From an uncultured Bacteroidota bacterium (GTDB lineage: Bacteria; Bacteroidota; Bacteroidia; Bacteroidales; F082), in the NCBI GenBank assembly GCA_900542475.1, contig UQNO01000001.1:102106-166105 (forward strand): DNA of 64,000 nucleotides, given 5' to 3'. A program made the position numbers and the translations under genes. The notes below the pieces were generated by a model that saw nothing but the letters and a program-made list of their open reading frames with translations, made no database searches and was not told the origin of the DNA. Position 1 is the first letter of the stretch; each line of letters starts with the position of its first letter. Below, in pieces: positions 35,327 through 44,576 of this stretch.

Positions 35327-36946
35327 ATGAAGAAGACAATACTTTCAACATTGGCCATTTTATTGATAGGCTCATTATCAGCGCAAAACGTAGCGCGCGA
35401 ATGCGTTTTATTCGAAGTGTTCACGGGAGTACAATGCCCTTATTGTCCGGCGGCAGCCAACGCCATATCACAAATGATGGAAGAAGGACTGGCAATAGCT
35501 CCGATTGCGGTGCACACCAGCTCTTTCTCAACTCCCGAGTTTTACACTACTGAAACTAATGCCCGGGCAGGTTTTTACAGCATCATCTCGTATCCAACAC
35601 TCAAAGCCGACGGAATATTGACAAAACAAGGTGGCGGAAATGCCAGCCAGACCAATTATCCACAATATATCGGATATTATAACAACCGTATCAATGTACC
35701 AAGCCCGTTCACAATTGATTTGTCATACACATATACTGAAGGCTCGACATGCCAAGTCACAGCAGTGGTTAACAAAGTGGGCGAATGCGACGCCGCGAAC
35801 CTGAAAGTTATGATTGCATTGACCGAATCGCATATCCAAAGAAGTTGGCAAGGTTTGCCAGAACTTAATGCTGTCACGCGTGATTTCCTTCCCACACACA
35901 ACGGGACGGCGTTCACAGGAGAGTCGTTGACGGTAACCGAAACCTTTGATATGGGTGGCTATCCGAAGGAAAATATGCATCTCGTGGCTTGGGTGCAGAG
36001 TTTCACCACAAAAGAGGTGTTCCAAACTGTGAGAATATCCATGGAGCCTGAAAATGTAAGTTACGATGTGGCACTTCGCAAAATAAGCTCTGTTATAACC
36101 GCAAACTGTTCAGGTAAAGTCGATCCGGTGTTGACGATAAAAACATTGGGCACCGAGACTGTCACATCGATGGACATTGAAGTCAGTGACGAGAACAATA
36201 ACGTCGTCCACACATATAGCTGGAGCGGCAATGAAACACAAGGCTCGGAATTTGAAGTTTTAATGCCGGAATTTGATATTCAAGGAGCCAACACCTTGAC
36301 GTTCAACATAACGAAAATAAATAACAACGACGATGCATATTCATTTGACAATCACATGTCGATAGGTATTGAATCTGCGGAGTCGCATCCTGGCGACTTG
36401 TATTTCCAAGTGAAATCGGCATCAAATCCCGACAGGTTTTACATGCAGCTTAAGAATATGGAAACCAATGAGATAACAGGCGAGTGGCACTTCGACAAAG
36501 GCGGTCATGCATATAAGTTTTACGTGGAGATTCCCTCGAATGGTTGCTATAATTTGAGTGTTATCAGTCCTGACGGTGAAGGCTGCGGCAATGGTTTGGG
36601 TGTCATAAAGGACGCCAATGGCTCCACTTTCATGCAGTTCGGCTCGAATATGAATGTGTTCACCAACAAATTTGCCGTGGAGTTTATTTGCGAAAACGCA
36701 GGCCTCGATGAAAACCCGTCGTCTGATTTGCTCATTTTCCCAAATCCGGCTTCAAACTATATTAATATTGAAGGCAGCGATATTTGTGATGTTGTGATTT
36801 ACAACTCTTTTGGTCAGATTGTTTACGCGACATCCGGCAATATCGAGTCTGTTGACACATCGGCTTTTGAAGAAGGCTTGTATGTCGTTAATGTCAAGGA
36901 TATCAACGGCAAAATCACTTCACAAAGAATTGTCATCAAAAAATAA
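35327..36946 (+). CDS. Omp28-related secreted protein with thioredoxin-like domain and T9SS type A sorting domain
   Basis: The 539-residue protein has a signal peptide (LSTLAILLIGSLSAQ). An Omp28-like thioredoxin-fold domain follows (VLFEVFTGVQCPYCPAAANA), with a glutaredoxin-like CPYC pair. A middle beta-sandwich region precedes the C-terminal T9SS sorting domain, seen in LLIFPNPASNYINIEG, VIYNSFGQIVYATSG and FEEGLYVVNVKD, ending with IVIKK. It is thus a probable secreted or surface-attached T9SS cargo. Its biochemical role is unknown; Omp28 family members have been linked to surface exposure. It precedes mpl by 3 bp. Confidence 0.85.
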   Translation: MKKTILSTLAILLIGSLSAQNVARECVLFEVFTGVQCPYCPAAANAISQMMEEGLAIAPIAVHTSSFSTPEFYTTETNARAGFYSIISYPTLKADGILTKQGGGNASQTNYPQYIGYYNNRINVPSPFTIDLSYTYTEGSTCQVTAVVNKVGECDAANLKVMIALTESHIQRSWQGLPELNAVTRDFLPTHNGTAFTGESLTVTETFDMGGYPKENMHLVAWVQSFTTKEVFQTVRISMEPENVSYDVALRKISSVITANCSGKVDPVLTIKTLGTETVTSMDIEVSDENNNVVHTYSWSGNETQGSEFEVLMPEFDIQGANTLTFNITKINNNDDAYSFDNHMSIGIESAESHPGDLYFQVKSASNPDRFYMQLKNMETNEITGEWHFDKGGHAYKFYVEIPSNGCYNLSVISPDGEGCGNGLGVIKDANGSTFMQFGSNMNVFTNKFAVEFICENAGLDENPSSDLLIFPNPASNYINIEGSDICDVVIYNSFGQIVYATSGNIESVDTSAFEEGLYVVNVKDINGKITSQRIVIKK

Positions 36947-36949
36947 GAC

Positions 36950-38308
36950 ATGAAGAAAGTCCATTTCATTGCAGTAGGAGGAAGTGCCATGCACAACCTC
37001 GCAATCGCGTTGCACAGAAAGGGTTACGAAGTTACGGGATCGGACGATGAGATTTTTGAGCCGTCAAGAACGCGTCTTGAAAACGAAGGCATCTTGCCCG
37101 ATGAGTTCGGCTGGCATCCTGAAGTTTTAGACGACTCGTACGATGCTGTCATCTTGGGAATGCATGCCCGCATCGACAACCCGGAACTCATTCGCGCACA
37201 AGAACTTGGACTTAAGATTTACTCATATCCGGAATATCTTTACGAGCAAAGTAAAGATAAAACTCGTATCGTGGTTGGCGGCAGTCACGGCAAGACGACG
37301 ATTACTTCGATGATTCTGCATGTGATGAAGCATGCAGGCATCGAGACGGATTTCATGGTTGGAGCACAGCTTGAAGGCTTTGACGTGATGGTCCGCCTCA
37401 GCGAGACTGCGAGATATATGGTCATCGAGGGCGACGAATATCTCACCTCGCCAATCGACCGCGTGCCGAAGTTCCACAAATATCATCCGCATATCGCGGT
37501 TATTAGCGGAATAGGGTGGGATCATGTCAATGTTTTTCCTACATTCGACAATTATCTTGAACAATTCCGAATCTTTGTTAAGACTATTGAGAATGGCGGT
37601 TGCCTAATCTATGACGGGAATGATGTCGAAGCCAGAAAAACAGCCGAACACGCCGGCGTTTCGACCTATGCTTACGACATTCACCCATATAAGACAGATG
37701 GAGATGACACGATACTCATTTTACCAAACGGGAAAGAGGAGAAGGTGCGGATTTTTGGAGAGCATAACATGAAGAATATCAATGCGGCGCGCTTTGTGGT
37801 CCGACAACTTGGAATCAGCGACGAACAATTTTATGAAGCCATCAAAACATTCAAAGGCGCTGCTCGCCGTTTAGAACTTCTGTTTGAAAACAAAGAAAAA
37901 GACAACCTCGTGTTTCGCGACTTCGCTCACGCACCGTCAAAGGTTTTGGCAACGGTGAAGGCGCTGAGAGAACAGTATGTAAACAAGAACTTGTTGATTG
38001 TCTTCGAGTTGCATACCTACAGCAGCCTCAGCGAGGTGTTCATCGACCATTATGCACATTGCCTCGACAGCTGCGACAAAGCCGTTGTTTTCTACGACCC
38101 ACACGCCGTCGCCATCAAAAAACTTGACATGATGACGGATGAAAGAATAATCGAAGGATTCAAACGTCAGGATTTACAAGTTGTCCACTCAAAAGACGAG
38201 CTCGTAAAACTGTTAAATGGCATGAACAGAGAAAACACTGTCGGCGGCTTCATGAGTTCCGGCGACTTCAACGGGTTGACGACAGAAGATTTGAAGGGGC
38301 TGTTTTGA
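36950..38308 (+). CDS. mpl: UDP-N-acetylmuramate:L-alanyl-gamma-D-glutamyl-meso-diaminopimelate ligase
   Basis: Mpl reattaches recycled murein tripeptide to UDP-MurNAc. The 452-residue Mur-ligase architecture is complete: an N-terminal Rossmann domain (HFIAVGGSAMHNLAIALHRK), the ATP site IVVGGSHGKTTITSMILH and a C-terminal domain with FRDFAHAPSKVLATVKAL. The GGSAMHNLA start separates it from MurC. It begins 3 bp after the Omp28-like gene, although the functions differ. Confidence 0.92.
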   Translation: MKKVHFIAVGGSAMHNLAIALHRKGYEVTGSDDEIFEPSRTRLENEGILPDEFGWHPEVLDDSYDAVILGMHARIDNPELIRAQELGLKIYSYPEYLYEQSKDKTRIVVGGSHGKTTITSMILHVMKHAGIETDFMVGAQLEGFDVMVRLSETARYMVIEGDEYLTSPIDRVPKFHKYHPHIAVISGIGWDHVNVFPTFDNYLEQFRIFVKTIENGGCLIYDGNDVEARKTAEHAGVSTYAYDIHPYKTDGDDTILILPNGKEEKVRIFGEHNMKNINAARFVVRQLGISDEQFYEAIKTFKGAARRLELLFENKEKDNLVFRDFAHAPSKVLATVKALREQYVNKNLLIVFELHTYSSLSEVFIDHYAHCLDSCDKAVVFYDPHAVAIKKLDMMTDERIIEGFKRQDLQVVHSKDELVKLLNGMNRENTVGGFMSSGDFNGLTTEDLKGLF

Positions 38309-38322
38309 TGTTGTGTCTGTGA

Positions 38323-39921
38323 CTAATAAACCATTTCCCCGTTGATAAACGTGTTAACCACATTTACTTCGGGGATTTTTTCGTCAGCAATCGTCATGAT
38401 ATCATCTGACAATATAACAAAGTCGGCTTCTTTCCCGATTTCGATGCTGCCTTTGCGTGTTTCTGCAAAGTAGCCTTTCGCTGCCCAAATAGTCATTGAC
38501 TTCAACGCTTCCTCGCGGCTTAATCTATTGTCAATCAAATCTTTACGAGCTACGGAAGCATAAAAGGTGAGTATCGGGGATATTTGCTCTATGGGAAAGT
38601 CGGTGCCGTTGACGAGCCAGCCGTTTTGTACAAGCAACGTTTTGTATGCGTAAGCGTATTCAATTCGTTCAGAGCCAAGACGCTCCCTTGCCCACGGCAT
38701 GTCGGAAGCGCAGTGTGTAGCTTGAATCGAAGGAATTACACTGTATTCTTTGTATAAGGCAAAGTCTTGAGGATTAACAATTTGCGAATGCTCAACACGC
38801 CATCTGAGGTCGTTCTTGCCTTTTAAATATTTTGAATACTCGTTGAGTATCATCCTCACGCCGCCGTCGCCGATAGCGTGACAGCAAACCTGATAACCTG
38901 CATTATGTGCTTTTTCGCAAACATGACCATAGAAATCCTCGTTTTCGACTATCAAACCAGATGTTTCAGGAGCGTCAGAGTAGGGTTCCAAAAGTTTGGC
39001 GCCGCGCGAGCCCAGAGCCCCGTCGGCGTAGATTTTTACAGAACGTACCGTAAGCCTTTCTTTCTCAATCACTCCGAATTTCATGAAATAATCCATCGTC
39101 TCGTCGTCTGGGTTCACCATGGCATTGACTTTCATCTTTAAAACACCTTGTTGCTGCAGAGAATCAATCATAACGATGGATTTGATATCGAGCCCTGCAT
39201 CGGTGACACAGGTGAGACCAAGAGCGAAGCAATTGCGTTGGGCGATTTTTAATGCATTAACTCTCTGTGTGTTATTTAAAGCAGGAATGATGGCTTTTGC
39301 CATATCAGCGGCATTGTCGAGAAGTATGCCTGACGGTTTTCCATTTCTGTTTAACAGAATTTCACCGCCTTGTACCACCGATTTCTCGTTTAATCCTATG
39401 ATTTTCAATATATTCGATGAGGCAAGCACGGAGTGTCCGTCGATTCTCGTTATGAGTACTTTTTTATTCGGAAAACGTTTATGAAGCCCGGTATTATCGG
39501 GAAACTCCTTGACTTCCCAAAGATTTTGGTCCCAGCCGTAACCCAATAGCCATTCTGAATCATTGTTTTTATCATGTTCAGCAAGTCTTTCAAGTACTTC
39601 CATAAACGATTCGCAGCCTGTTAAATCGGCATAACGCGCCTTTGTTTCACCATAACCGACAAAGTGACAGTGACCGTCAATAAATCCTGGATAGATGCTT
39701 TTTCCAAGGGCGTCAAGGGTTTGGTATGCACTATAGTGATTTAAAATGTCTTTTTCGGAGCCGACAGCGACAAACTTCCCGTCTTTAACGGCAACGGCCG
39801 ATACCTTGCTGAATTGATTGTCAACAGTATATATGTCGGCGTTGTGGACAATCAAATCAACCTTTGTCTTGCTGCATGAAAACATTGAAATAATGACCAA
39901 GGATAACAAAACTCTTTTCAT
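38323..39921 (-). CDS. Amidohydrolase family lipoprotein (YtcJ-like)
   Basis: The 532-residue protein has a lipoprotein signal (SLVIISMFSC). The amidohydrolase fold follows, with the metal-binding GFIDGHCHFVGYG, the VCCHAIGDGGVRMIL region and the final NGTDFPIEQISP aspartate. It resembles the YtcJ/AepA group of metal-dependent hydrolases, whose natural substrates are mostly unknown. It probably sits in the periplasm or outer membrane. The gene starts just after a terminator-like hairpin, with no promoter element seen, so its expression may depend on read-through. Confidence 0.85.
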   Translation of the reverse strand: MKRVLLSLVIISMFSCSKTKVDLIVHNADIYTVDNQFSKVSAVAVKDGKFVAVGSEKDILNHYSAYQTLDALGKSIYPGFIDGHCHFVGYGETKARYADLTGCESFMEVLERLAEHDKNNDSEWLLGYGWDQNLWEVKEFPDNTGLHKRFPNKKVLITRIDGHSVLASSNILKIIGLNEKSVVQGGEILLNRNGKPSGILLDNAADMAKAIIPALNNTQRVNALKIAQRNCFALGLTCVTDAGLDIKSIVMIDSLQQQGVLKMKVNAMVNPDDETMDYFMKFGVIEKERLTVRSVKIYADGALGSRGAKLLEPYSDAPETSGLIVENEDFYGHVCEKAHNAGYQVCCHAIGDGGVRMILNEYSKYLKGKNDLRWRVEHSQIVNPQDFALYKEYSVIPSIQATHCASDMPWARERLGSERIEYAYAYKTLLVQNGWLVNGTDFPIEQISPILTFYASVARKDLIDNRLSREEALKSMTIWAAKGYFAETRKGSIEIGKEADFVILSDDIMTIADEKIPEVNVVNTFINGEMVY

Positions 39922-39926
39922 GACAC

Positions 39927-39961
39927 AAAAAGGGCTGACCTTTTATGCCAGCCCATGTTTT
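39927..39961 (-). terminator. Terminator-like hairpin between the second Omp28-like gene and the amidohydrolase gene
   Basis: On the minus strand GGGCTG pairs with CAGCCC around an 11-nt loop and is followed by TTTTTG. It lies directly downstream of the Omp28-like gene and only 5 bp before the amidohydrolase ATG. Confidence 0.7.
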
Positions 39962-39966
39962 TTAAT

Positions 39967-41619
39967 TTATTCTAATACAATGACTTGCTTTGAAACATTG
40001 TCGTTATTGTTTTTCAACATCACTAAATACGTGCCTTTTTCAAGGTTTGACAAGTTAATCGAGGTCTTGCCTTCAATTGACTGATTATAAACCAATTGAC
40101 CTGTAATATTGTAAACTGTCACATCGTTCTTTCCTTCAACATCAATTGTTATGATTCCGTTTGATGGGTTAGGGTAAATATTGGCGGATATTTCATTGTT
40201 TTCATTAACACTGTTGTTTTTTGAGAATGAAAACTCATTTGACTCCTTGTCGGTGAAGTCGCTTCCGGAAATGATAGTCTGACTACCGGCTTTTATAACA
40301 TAAAGACCGTTTCCACCGTGAAGACCATTGCCGCCGGCATCGTAAATGGTGAACATATAGCAGTCATCGTCTGAAAGTTCAAAATTTTCCGTGTACTGTT
40401 TGTTAATCTCTTCGTATGGTCCGCCGCTCACCACGACCTCGCCACTTAAGGCTTTTGTTACTTCCCAAGTGATAAGTTGAGGCTCGTTGTCGGTACGGAT
40501 TGTCAGTTTGAAAGGTTTATTGATAACCATTGGTGCTTCCGAAAATGCATAACTGTAAGTACCTGGAGTGTAATCGTCTGGAGCGCCGTTGATTTGGGTT
40601 ATCTCAAAAATCATCTCGTTGTTTGGCAAAAGCTCCGCATTTTCAATATTCAACTCTCCCAAATTAATCTTTGCGGTCTTACCTGTGGCGATATTGCCCT
40701 GCCAAGATAAATCACCGATATTTGTTCCATTAACAGAAACATTGACAACCATTGAGTTGATTGTTTCCGAACCGAAATTGACAATATAGACATCAGGATT
40801 CACTCGTGAGGAGCAGATTGTTTTCTTTGTATGGTCCAACTTGTTGATTTTAGCTTGTTTTGCATAAAACGGCTGGAATTCCTCCGAGGATTTGCATCCT
40901 TGGTAAACTGTTTTCGAACTGTTGTCCTGTAGCCATGCCACCGCTGTTAATTCATTTATATTCATTACATTAGCCAAGGCCCATGAATACGTGTATGCGA
41001 AATATTCGCCGGCTTCCAATGCGCCGATGTTTGTGCCGGAAGCATTCGGAAGCATCTTTTTCATCACGTTATGGAAGATTTTCTCACCGTTTGTGCCGGG
41101 AGGGGTGGCATATTCCATTGTCTTTTCGAGAACAGATATATGAAGTTTCAATCCGCTTGATGCAACTGCCGATGTGGCTTTGCCCATAACTACGACAAAA
41201 ATAGAGTCCTGGGCATCATTGAGGTAGTGTGTCATACGCATCTCGACGGGAGATTCGACGGCCGCCCATTGATTAACCATGTTTTGTGTGACACTGCCTG
41301 AATTTCCAACCCAAGTGCCGTCGCCAACCGACATCGGAACCGAATTAATACCGTAATAAGAAACTCTTGACGAGACTTCTGTTGGATTATGATGGTTCAT
41401 AGGGTCGTTATTGACCGGCCAATTCACATGATATTTTATCGCGATCATCTTGTCTGTGTTGTTGTTAACAAGGTTGTCCAGTTGAGGGTTATAATAAGCG
41501 CAAGGACCGCATGTTGCACTTGTAAAACATTCCAGGACAACGATTCTCTGATTTTGAGCGTTAGCAACGCCAAAGCCGATAATAAGGCTTAATGTAAGTA
41601 GTGATAAAATTCTTTTCAT
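39967..41619 (-). CDS. Omp28-related secreted protein with CGPC thioredoxin-like motif and T9SS type A sorting domain
   Basis: The 550-residue protein has a signal peptide (LLTLSLIIGFGVANAQ). A thioredoxin-fold domain follows with a CGPC pair in LECFTSATCGPCAYYNPQL. A long beta-rich middle contains DDCYMFTIYDAGGNGLHGGN. The T9SS sorting domain is seen in ANIYPNPSNGIITIDVEG, VYNITGQLVYNQSI and LEKGTYLVMLKN. It is a paralogue in layout of the protein encoded at 35327-36946, with a different cysteine pair. The ATG at 41619 is preferred over a TTG eight codons earlier that overlaps the -7 element. Confidence 0.85.
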   Translation of the reverse strand: MKRILSLLTLSLIIGFGVANAQNQRIVVLECFTSATCGPCAYYNPQLDNLVNNNTDKMIAIKYHVNWPVNNDPMNHHNPTEVSSRVSYYGINSVPMSVGDGTWVGNSGSVTQNMVNQWAAVESPVEMRMTHYLNDAQDSIFVVVMGKATSAVASSGLKLHISVLEKTMEYATPPGTNGEKIFHNVMKKMLPNASGTNIGALEAGEYFAYTYSWALANVMNINELTAVAWLQDNSSKTVYQGCKSSEEFQPFYAKQAKINKLDHTKKTICSSRVNPDVYIVNFGSETINSMVVNVSVNGTNIGDLSWQGNIATGKTAKINLGELNIENAELLPNNEMIFEITQINGAPDDYTPGTYSYAFSEAPMVINKPFKLTIRTDNEPQLITWEVTKALSGEVVVSGGPYEEINKQYTENFELSDDDCYMFTIYDAGGNGLHGGNGLYVIKAGSQTIISGSDFTDKESNEFSFSKNNSVNENNEISANIYPNPSNGIITIDVEGKNDVTVYNITGQLVYNQSIEGKTSINLSNLEKGTYLVMLKNNNDNVSKQVIVLE

Positions 41620-41640
41620 GACAATTAATTTATAATTTCG

Positions 41641-41648
41641 CAAAATTA
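41641..41648 (-). promoter_or_regulatory. Putative -7 element of the second Omp28-like gene
   Basis: The minus strand reads TAATTTTG, 21 nt before the ATG at 41619. Confidence 0.5.
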
Positions 41649-42404
41649 AATATTTTTTTTCAAAAGGAAGTCGTTATCCGCATTTTTTAATCCAAAATAT
41701 TTTTTAACGACACAGTTTTCCAACAATTCCGAGCTTTGCCCGGCTACAAACGGCATATTTTTGGCGATAATCCAAAGTTTGTCGGTATAACGGAGCAGGA
41801 GTTCAAGGTCATGCGAACTGAAAAGTATGGCTTTTTTCTGTTCTTTGGCGAGTTTTGTCAACAAAGAAAACAGTTCTATTTTACTCGGATAGTCCAAGAA
41901 TGCAGTCGGTTCGTCAAGCATGATGACAGGGGTGTTTTGTGCTATCGCCTTGGCAATCATCACCTTTTGTTTCTCACCGTCTGACAATGTATTGAAAAGT
42001 CTGTCAATCAGATGATTAACACCAACTAATTCAAGCGATGCTTTAATTTCATTTTCATCTTTCTCGGAAAGTTTGCCGAACATTCCGGTGTAGGGGTATC
42101 GACCTGCGGCGACCACGTCGAACACCTTCAAGAACATATCGTCGGGACGTTCTGTGAGGACAACGCCAAGCATTTTAGCGCGTTCTTTCGGTGTATAGGA
42201 CATCAAATTCTTGCCATACAGCTCAATCTTTCCGCCAACAGGTTTTATATGCGTTGAAAAAGTTTTGAAAAGCGTTGATTTTCCGGCACCGTTGGGGCCA
42301 ATCAAGGCGATGATGTCACCTTCGTTTAATGCCACATCTATGTCGGAGACAACTTTTTTGTTGTCGTAACCAATTGATAATGATATAGTTCTTAATATTT
42401 CCAT
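41646..42404 (-). CDS. ABC transporter ATPase of the FecE/BtuD type
   Basis: The 252-residue ATPase has Walker A LIGPNGAGKSTLFKTF, signature LSDGEKQKVMIAKAIAQ, Walker B VIMLDEPTAFLDYP and the switch His in FSSHDLELLLRY. It powers uptake of cobalamin, haem or ferric siderophore with the permease that ends directly before it. The substrate cannot be set from this subunit. Confidence 0.9.
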   Translation of the reverse strand: MEILRTISLSIGYDNKKVVSDIDVALNEGDIIALIGPNGAGKSTLFKTFSTHIKPVGGKIELYGKNLMSYTPKERAKMLGVVLTERPDDMFLKVFDVVAAGRYPYTGMFGKLSEKDENEIKASLELVGVNHLIDRLFNTLSDGEKQKVMIAKAIAQNTPVIMLDEPTAFLDYPSKIELFSLLTKLAKEQKKAILFSSHDLELLLRYTDKLWIIAKNMPFVAGQSSELLENCVVKKYFGLKNADNDFLLKKNI

Positions 42405-43427
42405 TTATTTCTTGCTTTTCAGAATCACAGAAATGACCACCGGGGCTCCGATGAAGGCGGTCACGGCGTTTATCGGGAGGTTGCCGTCGAAACCCGGCAT
42501 GCGGGCAATGAGGTTGCAGACCAAGGCCATATCCACGCCTATCAACATAGTGGCAGGAATGAGAAGACGATGGTCGCTGCTCTTGAACAGGAATCGCGCG
42601 ATATGAGGCATCGCAAGACCCACGAAAGCGACAGGGCCGCAGTAGGCGGTGACGATGGCAGTGAGATAACCGGATACCAATATGATAATCACACTGTTTT
42701 TGCGGATATTCAAACCCAAATTCTCGGCGTACATTTCACCCAACAGTAAGATATTCAAGTTTTTAGACAAGAAAAACGTTGCGATTAGACCTATTATGAC
42801 GCTAACAGCGAAGATTGGCATTTTTGACGTGCCTACTCCCGAAAAACTTCCCATTCCCCAAATCACGAACGCGTGGATATCTTCTTTCAAACTGAAAAAT
42901 TTGAGAATATCTGTGATTGAGCCGGCGATATATGCTATCATCAAACCAATGATAATCAATGTTGTCATGTTTCTCATGCGCGAGCTGAAAGCCAACATGA
43001 CAAACAACACCGACACTGCGCCGATGAATGCGGCTATACTCACTCCGATTGTTGACCACCAGCCGAATGCTGACATTGCCGTGCCTGTGACAGCACCAGT
43101 AAAAAGTATCACGATGCCGACACCGAGGCTGGCGCCGCTGCTGATGCCCAGCATCGACGGGTCGGCGAGAGGATTGCGAAACAAGGTCTGCATCAACAAT
43201 CCCGCCACAGCGAGAGCGGCACCGGCCAAAAGCGCAGTTAATGCTTGAGGAAGTCTGTAATTAAAAATTATGACACTCAAGGTGCTATCAGCATTTTCTT
43301 TAAGTAAAACTTTAAATATTTCATCAAAAGGAATCTTGACCGACCCTATGAATAAATTGAGAATAAACAGTATTATCCCGACAATAATTATCCCGACAAT
43401 CCCGAATGTTATTTTGCTATTTTTCAT
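42405..43427 (-). CDS. FecCD/BtuC-family ABC transporter permease
   Basis: The 340-residue protein has about ten transmembrane helices. It shows the family motifs RLPQALTALLAGAALAVAGL, NPLADPSMLGISSGASLGVG and GPVAFVGLAMPHIARFLF. It imports metal chelates or cobalamin. It overlaps the substrate-binding protein gene by 11 bp and ends one base before the ATPase gene, so all three form one operon on the minus strand. Confidence 0.92.
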   Translation of the reverse strand: MKNSKITFGIVGIIIVGIILFILNLFIGSVKIPFDEIFKVLLKENADSTLSVIIFNYRLPQALTALLAGAALAVAGLLMQTLFRNPLADPSMLGISSGASLGVGIVILFTGAVTGTAMSAFGWWSTIGVSIAAFIGAVSVLFVMLAFSSRMRNMTTLIIIGLMIAYIAGSITDILKFFSLKEDIHAFVIWGMGSFSGVGTSKMPIFAVSVIIGLIATFFLSKNLNILLLGEMYAENLGLNIRKNSVIIILVSGYLTAIVTAYCGPVAFVGLAMPHIARFLFKSSDHRLLIPATMLIGVDMALVCNLIARMPGFDGNLPINAVTAFIGAPVVISVILKSKK

Positions 43428-44559
43428 CTTTCAGCTTATAAAAATAATATGGTTGATAATCCTCCTCCACGAGTTCCGGGTGAAAAGCGAAAACAAAGTC
43501 CTTGAGCAATAAATCCGGTTCATATTCTGATTTCTCGAAGTAGCCGCTTTTGCGGATATCACACACGATGATATTTCGTTCCCTATAAGCCTTGAAAGAT
43601 GTAAACAGTTCATTTTCAACGGATAGACGTTCATAGGAATATGGTAAATTCGTGGAATTCATTATACGCCAGAAATCAGCGTCATGAGCTTTTGAAAGCA
43701 CTGTTTCCGCATCAACTGGCAGACTTGCGGTGGAGTTGTTGTCCTTCCAGATGTAATCGGCGCCTGCGTCGTGGAAAATCTGTGCGATATAGCTTGCTCC
43801 GCCTGGCAAATACCACTGTCCCTCAAAAGGCAAATCAGAAAAGACCGTTGGACGCTTATCCACGTTTTGGCAGATGGATTTCAATGAGTCGTAACGAGTC
43901 GCGATATCATCGAACCATTTGTCGGTGTCTTTCTCACGGCAAGTGAGAAAGCCAATCAGCTTAAGCCATTCGGCGCGTCCAAGCGGATGATTTTCAAGAT
44001 AATCCGCAAAAGGCAACATCACGGCACCTGTCAAATCGCCGATTTCGCTCTTGGGAACCGTCGAATACGGAGTGTAAAGTATCACGTCAGGGTGCAGGTT
44101 GATGGCTGTTTCGATATTCAAATTCGTCTCGCTTCCGACGTCTTTAATCTTGTTTTCCGCCAAAAGCCGCTTGATTTCCAGATTATCGGTGTAGTTGCTC
44201 TCAAGTATGCCCTTGACACGCTCAATCTCGCCAAGCTCGAGAAACACTGACCATTGCGTTGACGAATAGGCGATAACCGACTTCACCGGAGTACGAATCA
44301 CCGCACATTTCCCGAGTTCATCTGGAAGCTCCAAGCTATCAGGATAAAGGTAAAAGTCACCCAACGATTTGTCGTTCCAAGGCGACGACACATTCACATA
44401 ATATCCTGACTTGTAATCTTTTACGGTAATATAACTTGTATATTTCATCAAGTTTGTATTGTCCGACGACGAGTCTTTTTTCACATTATCAAGTGCGTCA
44501 TCACACGAAAACAATACGCAAATTATTGACACACAAATAAATAGCACTTTTTTCATCAT
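43417..44559 (-). CDS. BtuF/FecB-like ABC transporter substrate-binding lipoprotein
   Basis: The 380-residue protein has a lipobox at Cys19 (VLFSC) and a BtuF-type binding fold. It shows VIAYSSTQWSVFLELGEIER near the N-lobe, NLHPDVILYTPYSTVP in the middle and GQWYLPGGASYIAQIFHDAG in the C-lobe. The ligand is probably cobalamin, haem or a siderophore. B12 use by the KamE protein in this window makes cobalamin attractive, but no cobalamin riboswitch was seen upstream. Instead the gene shares a palindromic divergent promoter region. Confidence 0.85.
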   Translation of the reverse strand: MMKKVLFICVSIICVLFSCDDALDNVKKDSSSDNTNLMKYTSYITVKDYKSGYYVNVSSPWNDKSLGDFYLYPDSLELPDELGKCAVIRTPVKSVIAYSSTQWSVFLELGEIERVKGILESNYTDNLEIKRLLAENKIKDVGSETNLNIETAINLHPDVILYTPYSTVPKSEIGDLTGAVMLPFADYLENHPLGRAEWLKLIGFLTCREKDTDKWFDDIATRYDSLKSICQNVDKRPTVFSDLPFEGQWYLPGGASYIAQIFHDAGADYIWKDNNSTASLPVDAETVLSKAHDADFWRIMNSTNLPYSYERLSVENELFTSFKAYRERNIIVCDIRKSGYFEKSEYEPDLLLKDFVFAFHPELVEEDYQPYYFYKLKDEK

Positions 44560-44576
44560 AGATGGATTTTTACGTG

